Assembly (NCBI GenBank): GCA_021781555.1
Contig: JAJXWQ010000001.1
Coordinates: 71,392 to 117,495 of the forward strand
Origin: a bacterium
GTDB taxonomy: Bacteria; Cyanobacteriota; Sericytochromatia; S15B-MN24; VGJW01
Direction: 5' to 3'
DNA: 46,104 nt
In this document: in pieces, positions 8,328 to 16,213 of the stretch
Layout: each line of letters begins with the position of its first letter
Position numbering within the stretch: position 1 is the first letter of the stretch
Position numbers and translations under genes: made by a program
The notes under the pieces: model-generated
Database searches by the model: none
The model's input: the letters and a program-made list of their open reading frames with translations, nothing else
Told to the model about the DNA's origin: nothing

Positions 8328-9716
8328 TTGGCGATCGCCCGCACCACCTGCAACCAGGCCGTCAGGCCTCTCACTGCCACGTTCGGATCGCGTGGTTGGA
8401 GTATAGGCGGATGCGCGCTCGACGATCTTGCCGATCGTTACGGTAGCCCGCTTTATGTCATGGACGAGGCCACGATCGCCGCGGCCGCGTCGGCGTTCGT
8501 TCTCGGCCTGCGGTCGGCCTATCCGGGACCCTCCGAGATCCTGTACGCGTCCAAGGCCCTTTGCAACACCGGTATCAACCGGTTGATTCACGAGCTCGGC
8601 CTCGGTACCGAGGTGGTTTCGGGCGGGGAACTCGCAACCGCCCTGGCGGCCGGCATTCCGGCCGATCGTATCGTATTCCAGGGCAACGCCAAGAGCCCGG
8701 ATGAGATCGCCATGGGGCTCGAGGCCGGCGTCGGGCGATTCATGGTCGACAACCTCGACGAGATCGAGGTCCTGCAGGCCCGTGCAGCCAAGGCCGGACG
8801 CCAGGTGCGGGTCCTGCTGCGGATCAACCCCGGGATCGAGGCCCATACCCACGAGTTCATCCGCACGGGCCACGTGCAGAGCAAGTTCGGCATCCGACCC
8901 GGCGCTGCGCTGGACTTTGCCCTGGAACGCCTCGGGGCCAGTGGCAACCTTGAGTTCATGGGCCTGCAGATTCACGTTGGTTCCCAGATCTTCGACATCG
9001 CCCCCTTCGTCGAGGCCGCAGGAGTCGGTCTGGATCTGGCCGCGGATCTGGCCGGCCGCGGCCTGGCCGTGCGCGAGCTGGACCTCGGGGGCGGTCTGGG
9101 GGTTGCCTACACCGAAGCCGACGATCCGCCCTCGATCGCCGATCTCACCGCCGCCGTCGGCAAGACTGTCGCGCAAGGCTGCGAGCGGCGCGGGTTGCCG
9201 CTACCCAAGCTCATGCTGGAGCCGGGGCGGGCGATCGTGGCGACGGCTGGCTGCACCGTGTACCAGGTCGTCGCCGAGAAGCGCACCCACGATCGCCAGT
9301 ACCTTCTGGTCGACGGCGGAATGGCCGACAACCCGAGGCCGGCTCTGTATGACGCCAGCTACTCTTGCGATCCGGTGGCGGGCCGCATGGGCAATCGAGG
9401 CGACGCGCCGCTGGGGGCGGAGTCCACGTGGACCGTCGCCGGCAAGGCCTGCGAGGAAGGGGACGTCCTCATCAAAGAGGCCAGCCTTCCGTCGGTCGGG
9501 GGGAAACGCCGCCTGGTGCTTTGGACTACGGGCGCGTACTGCTTTTCCATGGCGAGCAATTACAACCGTCTCGTCCGGCCGGCCATGGTTCTCGTCGGCG
9601 ATGGCCAGGCCGACCTGGTCCGCGAGCGTGAGAGCCACGCGGACTTGCTCGCGCTCGACCGGCTACCGCAGCGCGTTGTCAGCCCCTCGACCCGACCCGA
9701 TCTGGCCAGCCCATGA
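8328..9716 (+). CDS. lysA: Diaminopimelate decarboxylase
   Basis: LysA removes CO2 from meso-diaminopimelate to give L-lysine, using PLP. The fold-type III barrel is clear: ILYASKALCN with the PLP lysine (K76 from the start used here), GELATAL, HVGSQIFD, the phosphate-binding DLGGGLG, LMLEPGRAIVA and the C-terminal TGAYCFSMASNYN. The frame is open from 8163, but the first 55 codons are not conserved-looking. TTG at 8328-8330 has GGAG five bases upstream and gives about 462 residues. This start is likely but not proven. The stop overlaps cdaA as ATGA. It leads the lysA-cdaA-ybbR-uppS-holA operon, an order also seen in Cyanobacteria. Confidence 0.93.
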   Translation: MAIARTTCNQAVRPLTATFGSRGWSIGGCALDDLADRYGSPLYVMDEATIAAAASAFVLGLRSAYPGPSEILYASKALCNTGINRLIHELGLGTEVVSGGELATALAAGIPADRIVFQGNAKSPDEIAMGLEAGVGRFMVDNLDEIEVLQARAAKAGRQVRVLLRINPGIEAHTHEFIRTGHVQSKFGIRPGAALDFALERLGASGNLEFMGLQIHVGSQIFDIAPFVEAAGVGLDLAADLAGRGLAVRELDLGGGLGVAYTEADDPPSIADLTAAVGKTVAQGCERRGLPLPKLMLEPGRAIVATAGCTVYQVVAEKRTHDRQYLLVDGGMADNPRPALYDASYSCDPVAGRMGNRGDAPLGAESTWTVAGKACEEGDVLIKEASLPSVGGKRRLVLWTTGAYCFSMASNYNRLVRPAMVLVGDGQADLVRERESHADLLALDRLPQRVVSPSTRPDLASP

Positions 9717-10561
9717 GCTGGGGCGAGGCACTCGACACCCTGCGCCAGTTCCTCGCCGCCCTGAGATGGCAGGACGGCGTCGACATCGCGCTCGTGAGCT
9801 TCATCCTCTACCGCCTCTTCCTCCTCATCCGAGGCACCCGGGCGGTGCAGCTCCTCCGCGGCCTGCTCTTCCTGCTGGTGGCCTATCTCATCTCCAGCGC
9901 CTTGCAGCTGCATACGATCACGTGGCTCGTGCAGAGCACGGCCACCATGATCATCGTCGCCATCCCGGTGGTCTTCCAGCCCGAGCTCAGGCGCGCCCTC
10001 GCGCTCTTGGGCCAGGGCGAGCTGTTCGGCGGCGAGCTGTGGGTGTCTTCCAAGGTTAGCAATCCCCAGCGCGTGATCGACGAGATCGTGAGCGCCGCCC
10101 GCCACCTGGCCAGCCGCAAGATCGGCGCCCTCATCATCATCGAGCGCCAGACGGGCCTGCAGGAGTTTATCGAGACCGGCCGGGCCATCAACGGCGAGAT
10201 CTCGGCCGAGTTGCTGGCGAGCCTGTTCAATACCGCCAGCCCCTTGCACGACGGAGCCGTGATCCTGAGGGGCGATCGCATCGCCGCGGCGGGGGCGCTC
10301 CTGCCGCTTTCCGAGTCCATCAAGCGGAGCTCGCGCCGCCCGATCGGCACCCGGCACCGAGCTGCGCTCGGTTTGACCGAGACGACCGATGCCCTGGCGG
10401 TGGTGGTCTCCGAGGAGACCGGAGCCATCTCGGTGGCCCGGGAAGGCCAGCTTCAGCGCTTCCTGACCGACGACGAGCTGCGGGCTCAGCTGGAGATCCA
10501 CTACCAGGTTCCCCGCCAGCAGCCTGCCAATCTCGGCCTGGCGCTCTTTGGTCGGAAGTGA
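9713..10561 (+). CDS. cdaA: Diadenylate cyclase CdaA
   Basis: CdaA condenses two ATP into the second messenger c-di-AMP, which controls potassium and osmolyte balance and cell-wall integrity. The 282-residue protein has three N-terminal membrane helices (about 24-38, 48-64, 74-90) and a cytoplasmic DAC domain with the catalytic DGA in LHDGAVIL (178-185) and the nucleotide-binding GTRHRAALG (212-220). It overlaps lysA upstream (ATGA) and ybbR downstream (GTGA). As in other phyla it sits next to the YbbR-domain gene. Linkage to lysA and uppS ties the messenger to envelope precursor supply. Confidence 0.95.
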   Translation: MSWGEALDTLRQFLAALRWQDGVDIALVSFILYRLFLLIRGTRAVQLLRGLLFLLVAYLISSALQLHTITWLVQSTATMIIVAIPVVFQPELRRALALLGQGELFGGELWVSSKVSNPQRVIDEIVSAARHLASRKIGALIIIERQTGLQEFIETGRAINGEISAELLASLFNTASPLHDGAVILRGDRIAAAGALLPLSESIKRSSRRPIGTRHRAALGLTETTDALAVVVSEETGAISVAREGQLQRFLTDDELRAQLEIHYQVPRQQPANLGLALFGRK

Positions 10562-10950
10562 GCGTCTTGGCCGACAAGAGCGCTCAATCCACGACCGGCC
10601 TCAAGATCCTGGCCGTTCTGATGGCGATCGCCCTCTGGGGCTTCGTCGGCGTCTCGCAGCGCGTCGGACTCGACTATCCCGCCCACCGACGCCTCTCGGT
10701 CGAGATCGAGGTCAAGCATCCGCCCCCGTTCGAGCACATCCATCTGGTGCCCGCCTTCGCCGATGTCGTCGTCGAAGGCCCGGCCCATGCCGTCGATCGC
10801 CTGACCGAGGGCGACATCGAGGCCTACGTCGATCTGGGCTACCTCGCCCCGCGCCAGGATCGCGCTCCGGTCCGGGTGTTAGTTCCCGATTCGCTCAAGT
10901 ATCAGGTGACGCCAGGGGTCGTGACCCTGGTGCCCGTTCCGCTGCGATGA
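10558..10950 (+). CDS. YbbR-domain protein, CdaA regulator-like (short form)
   Basis: YbbR-domain proteins (CdaR in Firmicutes) are anchored outside the membrane and modulate CdaA. This one has 130 residues: an N-terminal signal-anchor helix (about 14-32, LKILAVLMAIALWGFVGV) and a single YbbR-like beta domain with the DVVVEGPAHAVDRLTEGDIEAYVDL pattern, against three or four domains in Firmicutes. The start is GTG, sharing GTGA with the cdaA stop, so translation is coupled. Function is inferred from domain and position; the short length makes a simpler scaffold role possible. Confidence 0.85.
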   Translation: MSVLADKSAQSTTGLKILAVLMAIALWGFVGVSQRVGLDYPAHRRLSVEIEVKHPPPFEHIHLVPAFADVVVEGPAHAVDRLTEGDIEAYVDLGYLAPRQDRAPVRVLVPDSLKYQVTPGVVTLVPVPLR

Positions 10951-10993
10951 TGGAACTTTAGGCGGTAGAATGCGTCCTTTCATCGAGGTACCC

Positions 10994-11764
10994 ATGGCAA
11001 GAGCTCAGACGCTCGCTACCGACCCATGGCCCGGCGTGGATCGTGCGGCGGTTCCGCGCCATCTGGCCGTGATCATGGACGGCAACCGGCGCTGGGCGCT
11101 GATGCGCAGCCTCCCGGGCAAGACCGGCCACCGGGCGGGGCGCGAGACCTTGCGCCAGCTGGTCACTTACTGCCGCGAGCTCGGCATCGCCCATCTCACT
11201 GCGTTCGCCTTCTCGACCGAGAACTGGAAGCGCTCGGAGGACGAGGTGAGCTTCCTCTGGGCTCTGTTCCGGGACACCCTGGATCGCGAGGTCGACGACC
11301 TCCACAAGAACAACGTCAAGATGCGCTTCATCGGCGAGATCCAGGAGCTCGGTCGGGACATCCAGCGCTCGATCGCCGCCGCCGAGGACCGCACTCGCCG
11401 CAACACCGGTTTGGTCTTCAACATCGCCCTCAACTACGGTGGCAGACGCGAGATCATCTCGGCCACGCGCCGGATCGCAACGGCAATCGCCGAAGGCCGC
11501 CTGGCCCCGGACGAAGTAACCGAAGACCTCTTCGGCCGTTTCCTTTACACCAGCGACCAGCCGGATCCTGACCTCTTGATCCGTACCTCGGGCGAGTTCC
11601 GCATCAGCAACTATCTCCTCTGGCAGCTGGCGTACACCGAGATCTACGTTACGGACACCTACTGGCCCGATTTCGGGCGCGAGGATCTGGTCAAGGCGCT
11701 CTTGAGCTTCCAGAAGCGCGATCGCCGCTTCGGCGCCTGCGCATCCCGGCGCCGTGACGCCTGA
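10994..11764 (+). CDS. uppS: Isoprenyl (undecaprenyl) diphosphate synthase
   Basis: UppS is a cis-prenyltransferase that builds the C55 carrier lipid for peptidoglycan and surface glycans from FPP and IPP. Family signatures are complete: AVIMDGNRRWA with the catalytic Asp, GHRAGRETL, FAFSTENWKR, NIALNYGGRREI and DLLIRTSGEFRISNYLLWQ. ATG at 10994 has GAGG five bases before it and gives 256 residues. An upstream ATG at 10970 sits in a -10-like TAGAAT (10966-10971), so it is less likely and an internal promoter is possible. It falls 43 bases after ybbR and 27 before holA. Confidence 0.95.
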   Translation: MARAQTLATDPWPGVDRAAVPRHLAVIMDGNRRWALMRSLPGKTGHRAGRETLRQLVTYCRELGIAHLTAFAFSTENWKRSEDEVSFLWALFRDTLDREVDDLHKNNVKMRFIGEIQELGRDIQRSIAAAEDRTRRNTGLVFNIALNYGGRREIISATRRIATAIAEGRLAPDEVTEDLFGRFLYTSDQPDPDLLIRTSGEFRISNYLLWQLAYTEIYVTDTYWPDFGREDLVKALLSFQKRDRRFGACASRRRDA

Positions 11765-11791
11765 TCCGCGATCCGGGAGCGCGGGCACCCG

Positions 11792-12802
11792 ATGATCACG
11801 ATCCTCCACGGCAAGGACGCCTTCTCGATCGCAGAGGAGGTCGAGCGCCTGATCCAGGAGCTGGTGGCCCCCGACTGGCGAGCCCTCAACCTCTCGGTGC
11901 TACCGGGCACGACGAGCATCGCAGAGATCGCGGCGGCTGCCCGCAGCGTGCCCTTCTTCGGCGATCGCGTGGTGGTCGTGCGGGACTGCCCTTGGTTCAA
12001 CCCGTCTTCGCGCAAGGGCGCCGAAGTCGACCCGGAGGCCCTCGAGAGCACGGGCACCGATGCCCACGCCGTCGTCGCCCTGCTGCAAGACGGCCTCCCG
12101 CAGGGCTGCAACCTGGTGCTCGTCGTCGGGGACCGCATCCACGCAGGAATGACGACCTCCAAGGCTGCCTTGGCCGCGCAGAAGTCGGGCCGGGCCAAGA
12201 TCGTGGAGTTCGCCGGGCCGGATCCCTATCGCAAGCAACCTACCTACGCCTGGGTGGAGCGCCGGGCCAGGGCCCTTGGTGGGGCGATCGCCCCCGATGC
12301 GGCCGAGTTTCTCGTGGACCGCCTCGGTCAGGACCGCTACCAGCTCGATCAGGAGCTGCGCAAGCTCCTCAGCTTCGCAGAGCAGCGGCCGGCATCCTGC
12401 GACGACGTCGAGCTCCTTTCGCCACCCGGAGAATCCGACATTTTCAAGCTCGTCGAGCACATCGTGGCGTTCCGGGTAGCCGAGGCGATCGTTTCCTTGA
12501 GGACGATCCTCGTGCACGACCACGAGCTCAAGATCCTCGCCACGATGGCCACGCTCATGCGGGTCTACCTGCACGAGAAGGCGCTGGCCGAACGGCGGCG
12601 ATCGGTGGAAGACATCGCCACGGCGATGCGGCGCACGCCGGGGAGGGTTCGGCGCGATCTCGAGCTGTTGCGGCGGTGGACCTCGCGCCGGCTGCTCGAC
12701 GCCCTGGGCCACCTGATACAGGCAGAGAGCGACCTCAAGCAGAAGAGCAGTAACGAGGGCCTGGTCATGGAGCGCCTGATCGCCCAGCTCGTCGCGCCGT
12801 AG
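11792..12802 (+). CDS. holA: DNA polymerase III subunit delta
   Basis: The delta subunit opens the beta sliding clamp within the clamp loader. The 336-residue product has the typical start (MITILHGKDAFSIAEEVERL), a PFFGDRVVVVRD segment in domain I, DRYQLDQELRKLLSF in domain II and an all-helical C-terminal collar domain with IFKLVEHIVAFRVAEA. Sequence identity in this family is usually low, but the three-part layout is clear. It is the last gene of the lysA operon and converges on the minus-strand lipoprotein across a repeat copy, which may act as a two-way transcript end. Confidence 0.92.
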   Translation: MITILHGKDAFSIAEEVERLIQELVAPDWRALNLSVLPGTTSIAEIAAAARSVPFFGDRVVVVRDCPWFNPSSRKGAEVDPEALESTGTDAHAVVALLQDGLPQGCNLVLVVGDRIHAGMTTSKAALAAQKSGRAKIVEFAGPDPYRKQPTYAWVERRARALGGAIAPDAAEFLVDRLGQDRYQLDQELRKLLSFAEQRPASCDDVELLSPPGESDIFKLVEHIVAFRVAEAIVSLRTILVHDHELKILATMATLMRVYLHEKALAERRRSVEDIATAMRRTPGRVRRDLELLRRWTSRRLLDALGHLIQAESDLKQKSSNEGLVMERLIAQLVAP

Positions 12803-12833
12803 CGGTCGCTTCGCGGCGCGAGCAAGCCGGGGG

Positions 12834-12939
12834 CTAGGCCTTTTGCAGTTTGAACGGGGCCCTCTGCGCGGTCGCTTCGCTGCGCAACCGGGCCCCGTTT
12901 GACTCATCGGGCTCGATCCATTCAAACCGGGAGCTCTAG
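12834..12939 (+). repeat. Palindromic repeat, full copy 4
   Basis: A 106-base unit bounded by CTAG (12834-12837 and 12936-12939). AACGGGGCCC (12853-12862) pairs perfectly with GGGCCCCGTT (12890-12899), and GTTTGAA (12848-12854) can pair with TTCAAAC (12921-12927). The right CTAG is the stop codon of the lipoprotein gene. Bases 12803-12830 (GCGGTCGCTTCGC followed by GGCGCGAGC) look like the remains of another inner hairpin. Confidence 0.92.
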
Positions 12940-13805
12940 GCGTCCGGTTGGAACACCACCAGGTGCGTGAGCGGAGTGTCCGGCCGCACCAGGACGCGAT
13001 CGCCGATCGCCAGGGCAGCCGAAGATCCACCATCGAGGTTCATGGCGTCCCGGCAACCGAGATCGCGCATGGCCTCGGCTTCGGTCCGCAGCGAGATCGG
13101 CTGCGGAAAGCCCACCAGGAGGAGCACCCGACCACCGTGGGAGAGCCCGGCGGCGACCCGGCGCGCCCGGTCGAGCAGGACGGGATCCCTGAACCCCTCG
13201 AACCTCGGGTGGAGCCAGATCGAGCCGTCCCGTACCAGCCTCGGCCCGGCCTGGAAGAAGAAGGGGCAATCGCGCCTGGCGGCCTCGATCTTGAGGGTCC
13301 GCAGGACAGCCACGCCGCGGGCATCGATCTCGAGCGCCGTCCCCAGATCGTCCCGTGGCTGGCCCTGCCAGACCTGTCCAGCGGAGATCAGGGTCCCCAT
13401 GGTGCGGTGCGAGCTCTCCCCGAAGAAAGCCCCACTCGCCACGATGGCAGCACCGGCCCGCCGGCGCAGGGCATCGAAGCGCTCGCAGGCCCTGTGCGGG
13501 TGCGCGCGGTCGCGGGCGAACAGCAACTCGGCGTGCACGTCGGGAAGCGAGACCCGCACGACGTAGGCCAAGCGACCCCTGAAATGGCGGCGCCAGATCC
13601 GGTAGGGCAGAGCCTGCGGTCCGGTTCTGGGTCGGACGCGAAGCGACGATGCGGCGGGCGGCGGCGGGGGCGGAGGGGGGGGAACCACGCCGAAGTCAGC
13701 CCGGCCCGGAGCCGGACCGCGCTGCTGCATGCCAAGGTGAAGGCACCCGGAGGTGGCCAGCACGCAGGCCAAGGAGGCAACCACAGGAAGCAGCAGACGA
13801 GCCAT
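12936..13805 (-). CDS. Phosphodiester glycosidase-domain lipoprotein
   Basis: This is a 289-residue lipoprotein. It has a short hydrophobic signal, then a lipobox-like LATSGC with Cys21, a linker holding nine consecutive prolines (about 42-50), then a domain of the phosphodiester alpha-GlcNAcase / DUF2233 type, recognised by NAGPA-like hallmarks: SGAFFGE, FFFQAGPRLVRDG and the near-terminal NLDGGSSAAL. Members cleave sugar phosphodiesters in envelope polymers; the substrate here is unknown. The proline run would need elongation factor P. ATG at 13805 has no Shine-Dalgarno but lies 6 bases after TAGGCT, a possible leaderless start. The stop comes from a repeat edge. Confidence 0.85.
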   Translation of the reverse strand: MARLLLPVVASLACVLATSGCLHLGMQQRGPAPGRADFGVVPPPPPPPPPAASSLRVRPRTGPQALPYRIWRRHFRGRLAYVVRVSLPDVHAELLFARDRAHPHRACERFDALRRRAGAAIVASGAFFGESSHRTMGTLISAGQVWQGQPRDDLGTALEIDARGVAVLRTLKIEAARRDCPFFFQAGPRLVRDGSIWLHPRFEGFRDPVLLDRARRVAAGLSHGGRVLLLVGFPQPISLRTEAEAMRDLGCRDAMNLDGGSSAALAIGDRVLVRPDTPLTHLVVFQPDA

Positions 13806-13907
13806 GGACCGAGCCTAGATCCGCGCGTGGATCCGGTCTGCGTCCACGATGGGCAGGATTTCTCGTGACTGGCGGCTCGGGTGGAACCGGGCGTGCCGCC
13901 CGCCGGA

Positions 13908-14690
13908 TCAGCGGCCCGAAACGCGCTGGCCGCAAAGCAGCGAGAGCTTCGAACCCAGGCCGCGCAAGGCAGCGCTCTCGGTCGCCGTGAGCCGTGCTCG
14001 AGAAAGCACGCGCCGGAGGGTCGCGAGCTTCTTCTCGCGGTTGTGCGGCTTGAGAAAGCTGCTCGCCTCCAGAAGGCCGATCCAGTCCTGGCCCAGATCC
14101 CCGAGCACGTCGGGGCCGGGAGGGGCAAGCTCCGGCGGGCCTCCTGCACCCTCGGGGCGCCCCGCTGGATCTGGAGTGCGCCAGAACTCCCAGGCCACCA
14201 CCAGCACCGCCTGGGCAAGATTCAACGATTCACCCGGACGGGCCGTCGGCAGGCGGAGCACCTGATCGCACCGGCGGAGGTCCGCCTTGGACATCCCGTA
14301 CCGCTCGCTGCCGAAGACCAGGGCGACCGGGCCCGGAACCGCTCCGGCCAGTGCCACCGCGCTCCGGGGCTCGAGGAGATCCCAGGTCTCGTAGGACCGA
14401 TGCGCCGTGGTCCCGATCGCCAGCTGAAAACCCGCCAGTGCCGATTCAAGATCAAGAGCCTCGCAGGCCGCCTCGAGGATATCCTCGCAGTGGACGGCCA
14501 GGCGCCTGGCGGCTGGATCCCGCGCGATTCCCGGGGAGCCAACTATGAGCAACCGCGCGAGGCCGAGGTTGGCCATGGCCCGGGCAATCGACCCGACATT
14601 CTCGGGTGTTTGCGGGCGGATGAGGATGATCGCCAGACGCTCGCGCAGCGCTCCACTCGACAGCGCCGCACTCGTGTCCTTGCCAGCCAT
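13908..14690 (-). CDS. TrmH/SpoU-superfamily RNA methyltransferase (TrmJ-like)
   Basis: These enzymes methylate a ribose 2'-OH of tRNA or rRNA using SAM held in a trefoil knot. The motifs are present in order: RPQTPENVGSIARAMANLGL, VFGSERYGMSKADLRRCD and LPTARPGESLNLAQAVLVV. The C-terminal helical extension (EKKLATLRRVLSRARLT) is the TrmJ-type tail, so 2'-O-methylation near tRNA position 32 is the best guess; the precise target is not determinable here. It has 260 residues. TAGAGT lies 6 bases before the ATG and there is no Shine-Dalgarno, as for the neighbours on both sides. It is transcribed away from eda. Confidence 0.9.
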   Translation of the reverse strand: MAGKDTSAALSSGALRERLAIILIRPQTPENVGSIARAMANLGLARLLIVGSPGIARDPAARRLAVHCEDILEAACEALDLESALAGFQLAIGTTAHRSYETWDLLEPRSAVALAGAVPGPVALVFGSERYGMSKADLRRCDQVLRLPTARPGESLNLAQAVLVVAWEFWRTPDPAGRPEGAGGPPELAPPGPDVLGDLGQDWIGLLEASSFLKPHNREKKLATLRRVLSRARLTATESAALRGLGSKLSLLCGQRVSGR

Positions 14691-14811
14691 CGCTGGACTC
14701 TACCACGCCGCCCGACCATCTGGCAGGCAGGCGCCCCGCCTGTCAGGTCGCCGAGCGCAGCGCCTCTAGCGGATTCCAGAGACCGCCGTGCCCCGTCCCT
14801 GGACTTGCCGC

Positions 14812-14841
14812 TTGAGCGGAGAGGCCAGGGACGGCTATCAT
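14812..14841 (+). promoter_or_regulatory. Promoter of eda, possibly leaderless
   Basis: TTGAGC (14812-14817) and TATCAT (14836-14841) are 18 bases apart, a good sigma-70-type pair. The eda ATG follows the -10 by only 5 bases, so transcription would begin at or beside the start codon. Confidence 0.55.
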
Positions 14842-14846
14842 GTGGG

Positions 14847-15497
14847 ATGCTCGAAGAGGTGCAACCGGCAAGCTCGCCCGCTGAGCCCCTCGACCGCCTA
14901 CTGGAAGCCCGGCGCGTCGGCCTGGTGCGGACCCGCAGCGCCGAGACGGCGCTGGCCCTGGGCCGGGCGTTGCTCGATGCGGGCCTGGACGCGATCGAGG
15001 TGAGCTTCGTCACGCCGGACGCCGCTCGCGCGATCGCCGCTCTCGCTGCCGAGGGACGCGGCATCATCGGTGCGGGCACCGTGGTCGATGTCGAGCGGGC
15101 CCGGGCCGCGGTGAACGCGGGCGCCGCCTTCCTGGTCTCTCCGGGCCAGCCCGCCGGCGTGGTCGAACTGGCGCACGAGGCCGGGGCCAGCGCCATCCTG
15201 GGCGGGCTGACCCCGACCGAGATCCTCGCGGCTCTGGCCCTGGGAGCCGACTTCGTCAAGGTCTTTCCGATTCGTGCGATGGGCGGCCCCTCCTACCTGC
15301 GCGACGTACTGGCGCCGCTGCCCGGCACGCGGTTCCTGGTCTCCGGCGGCGTCACGCTCGCCAATCACCGCGAGTACCTGGCAGCCGGGGCTGCGCTGTG
15401 CACCCTCGGCTCGGGGCTGGTGCCAGAAAACCTCCTGGTCTCCGGGGACTGGCCGGCTGTCACGGCGCACGTGCGGGCGGCCCTGGCCGCCTCCTGA
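14847..15497 (+). CDS. eda: KDPG aldolase (2-dehydro-3-deoxy-phosphogluconate aldolase)
   Basis: Eda splits KDPG, or the related KDPGal, into pyruvate and glyceraldehyde-3-phosphate in the Entner-Doudoroff or sugar-acid pathways. The 216-residue TIM barrel shows GLDAIEVSFVTPDA, IGAGTVVD, FLVSPGQP, the Schiff-base lysine in DFVKVFP and SGGVTLAN. ATG at 14847 is preferred because a -10-like TATCAT sits just before it; the much longer open frame upstream is antisense to the methyltransferase. No edd gene is adjacent. It may serve the sugar locus starting at 17.4 kb, though the two-component genes lie between. Confidence 0.92.
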   Translation: MLEEVQPASSPAEPLDRLLEARRVGLVRTRSAETALALGRALLDAGLDAIEVSFVTPDAARAIAALAAEGRGIIGAGTVVDVERARAAVNAGAAFLVSPGQPAGVVELAHEAGASAILGGLTPTEILAALALGADFVKVFPIRAMGGPSYLRDVLAPLPGTRFLVSGGVTLANHREYLAAGAALCTLGSGLVPENLLVSGDWPAVTAHVRAALAAS

Positions 15498-15509
15498 CCG
15501 GCCCGGGTC

Positions 15510-16208
15510 CTATTCGCGCACGAAGCGATAGCCGAGGCCGCGGACCGAAAGGAGGTGGCGCGGGCGGGCAGGATCGGGCTCCAGGATCCGCCGCAAGCGC
15601 ATGATGAAGTTGTCGACGGTACGCGTGTTGACCGGCCCCTCGAGACCCCAGGCGTACACCATGAGCTCCTCGCGGGAGACCACCTTGCCCTCGCGCTCGG
15701 CAAAACAGCGCATGACGGCAAACTCGAGTGAGGTGAGCTTGGCGGGAACCCCCGCGATGGTGGCCTCGGCGCGTTCGAAGTCGAGGCTCACCTGGGCGAA
15801 CTCGAGCCGGATCGGTCCCGCGCTGCGCGCCCGATCCCACTCGCGCCGACGCAGCAGGCCGGAGACCCGCGCCAGCAGCTCCTCGAGGTTGAATGGCTTG
15901 GTGACGTAGTCGTCGGCCCCCACCTGGAGGCCGTGGATCTTGTCCTTGTCGAAGTTCTTGGCCGTCAGCATCAACACGGGCACGAAAATGCCCTTCTTGC
16001 GGATGGCCCGGCAGACATCGAACCCCGACAGGGTCGGGAGCATCACGTCGAGCACCAGCAGGTCGAAGCCGCGCTGCTGCGTCGCAACCAGGTCGTAGGC
16101 CACCTGGCCGTCGCCGACCACCGCCACGTCATGCCCGTCGAGTTCGAGGTTGAACTTGAGGCCGTTCGCAATGTGCGCCTCGTCCTCGACGACCAGGATC
16201 CGGGCCAT
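15510..16208 (-). CDS. OmpR/PhoB-family response regulator
   Basis: A 232-residue DNA-binding regulator. The receiver domain has the acidic pocket (VVEDE), phospho-acceptor Asp54 in LVLDVMLP, a Thr in LMLTAKN and Lys104 in DDYVTKPF. The winged-helix output domain follows (LTSLEFAVMRCFAEREG, NTRTVDNFIMRLRRIL and GLGYRFVRE). It begins 5 bases after the histidine kinase stop, so the two form one transcript and a cognate pair. The divergent sugar locus upstream of the kinase is a plausible target. A family label beyond OmpR/PhoB is not safe. Confidence 0.95.
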   Translation of the reverse strand: MARILVVEDEAHIANGLKFNLELDGHDVAVVGDGQVAYDLVATQQRGFDLLVLDVMLPTLSGFDVCRAIRKKGIFVPVLMLTAKNFDKDKIHGLQVGADDYVTKPFNLEELLARVSGLLRRREWDRARSAGPIRLEFAQVSLDFERAEATIAGVPAKLTSLEFAVMRCFAEREGKVVSREELMVYAWGLEGPVNTRTVDNFIMRLRRILEPDPARPRHLLSVRGLGYRFVRE

Positions 16209-16213
16209 CGGAA

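Noticed and set aside
8178-9176. N-terminal extension of the Nif3-family protein
   Set aside because: It is antisense to lysA and lacks protein-like composition; the family start matches the double ATG at 8172-8177.
13881-14846. N-terminal extension that would fuse extra sequence to Eda
   Set aside because: It runs antisense through the RNA methyltransferase; Eda is complete from 14847 with a promoter just ahead.
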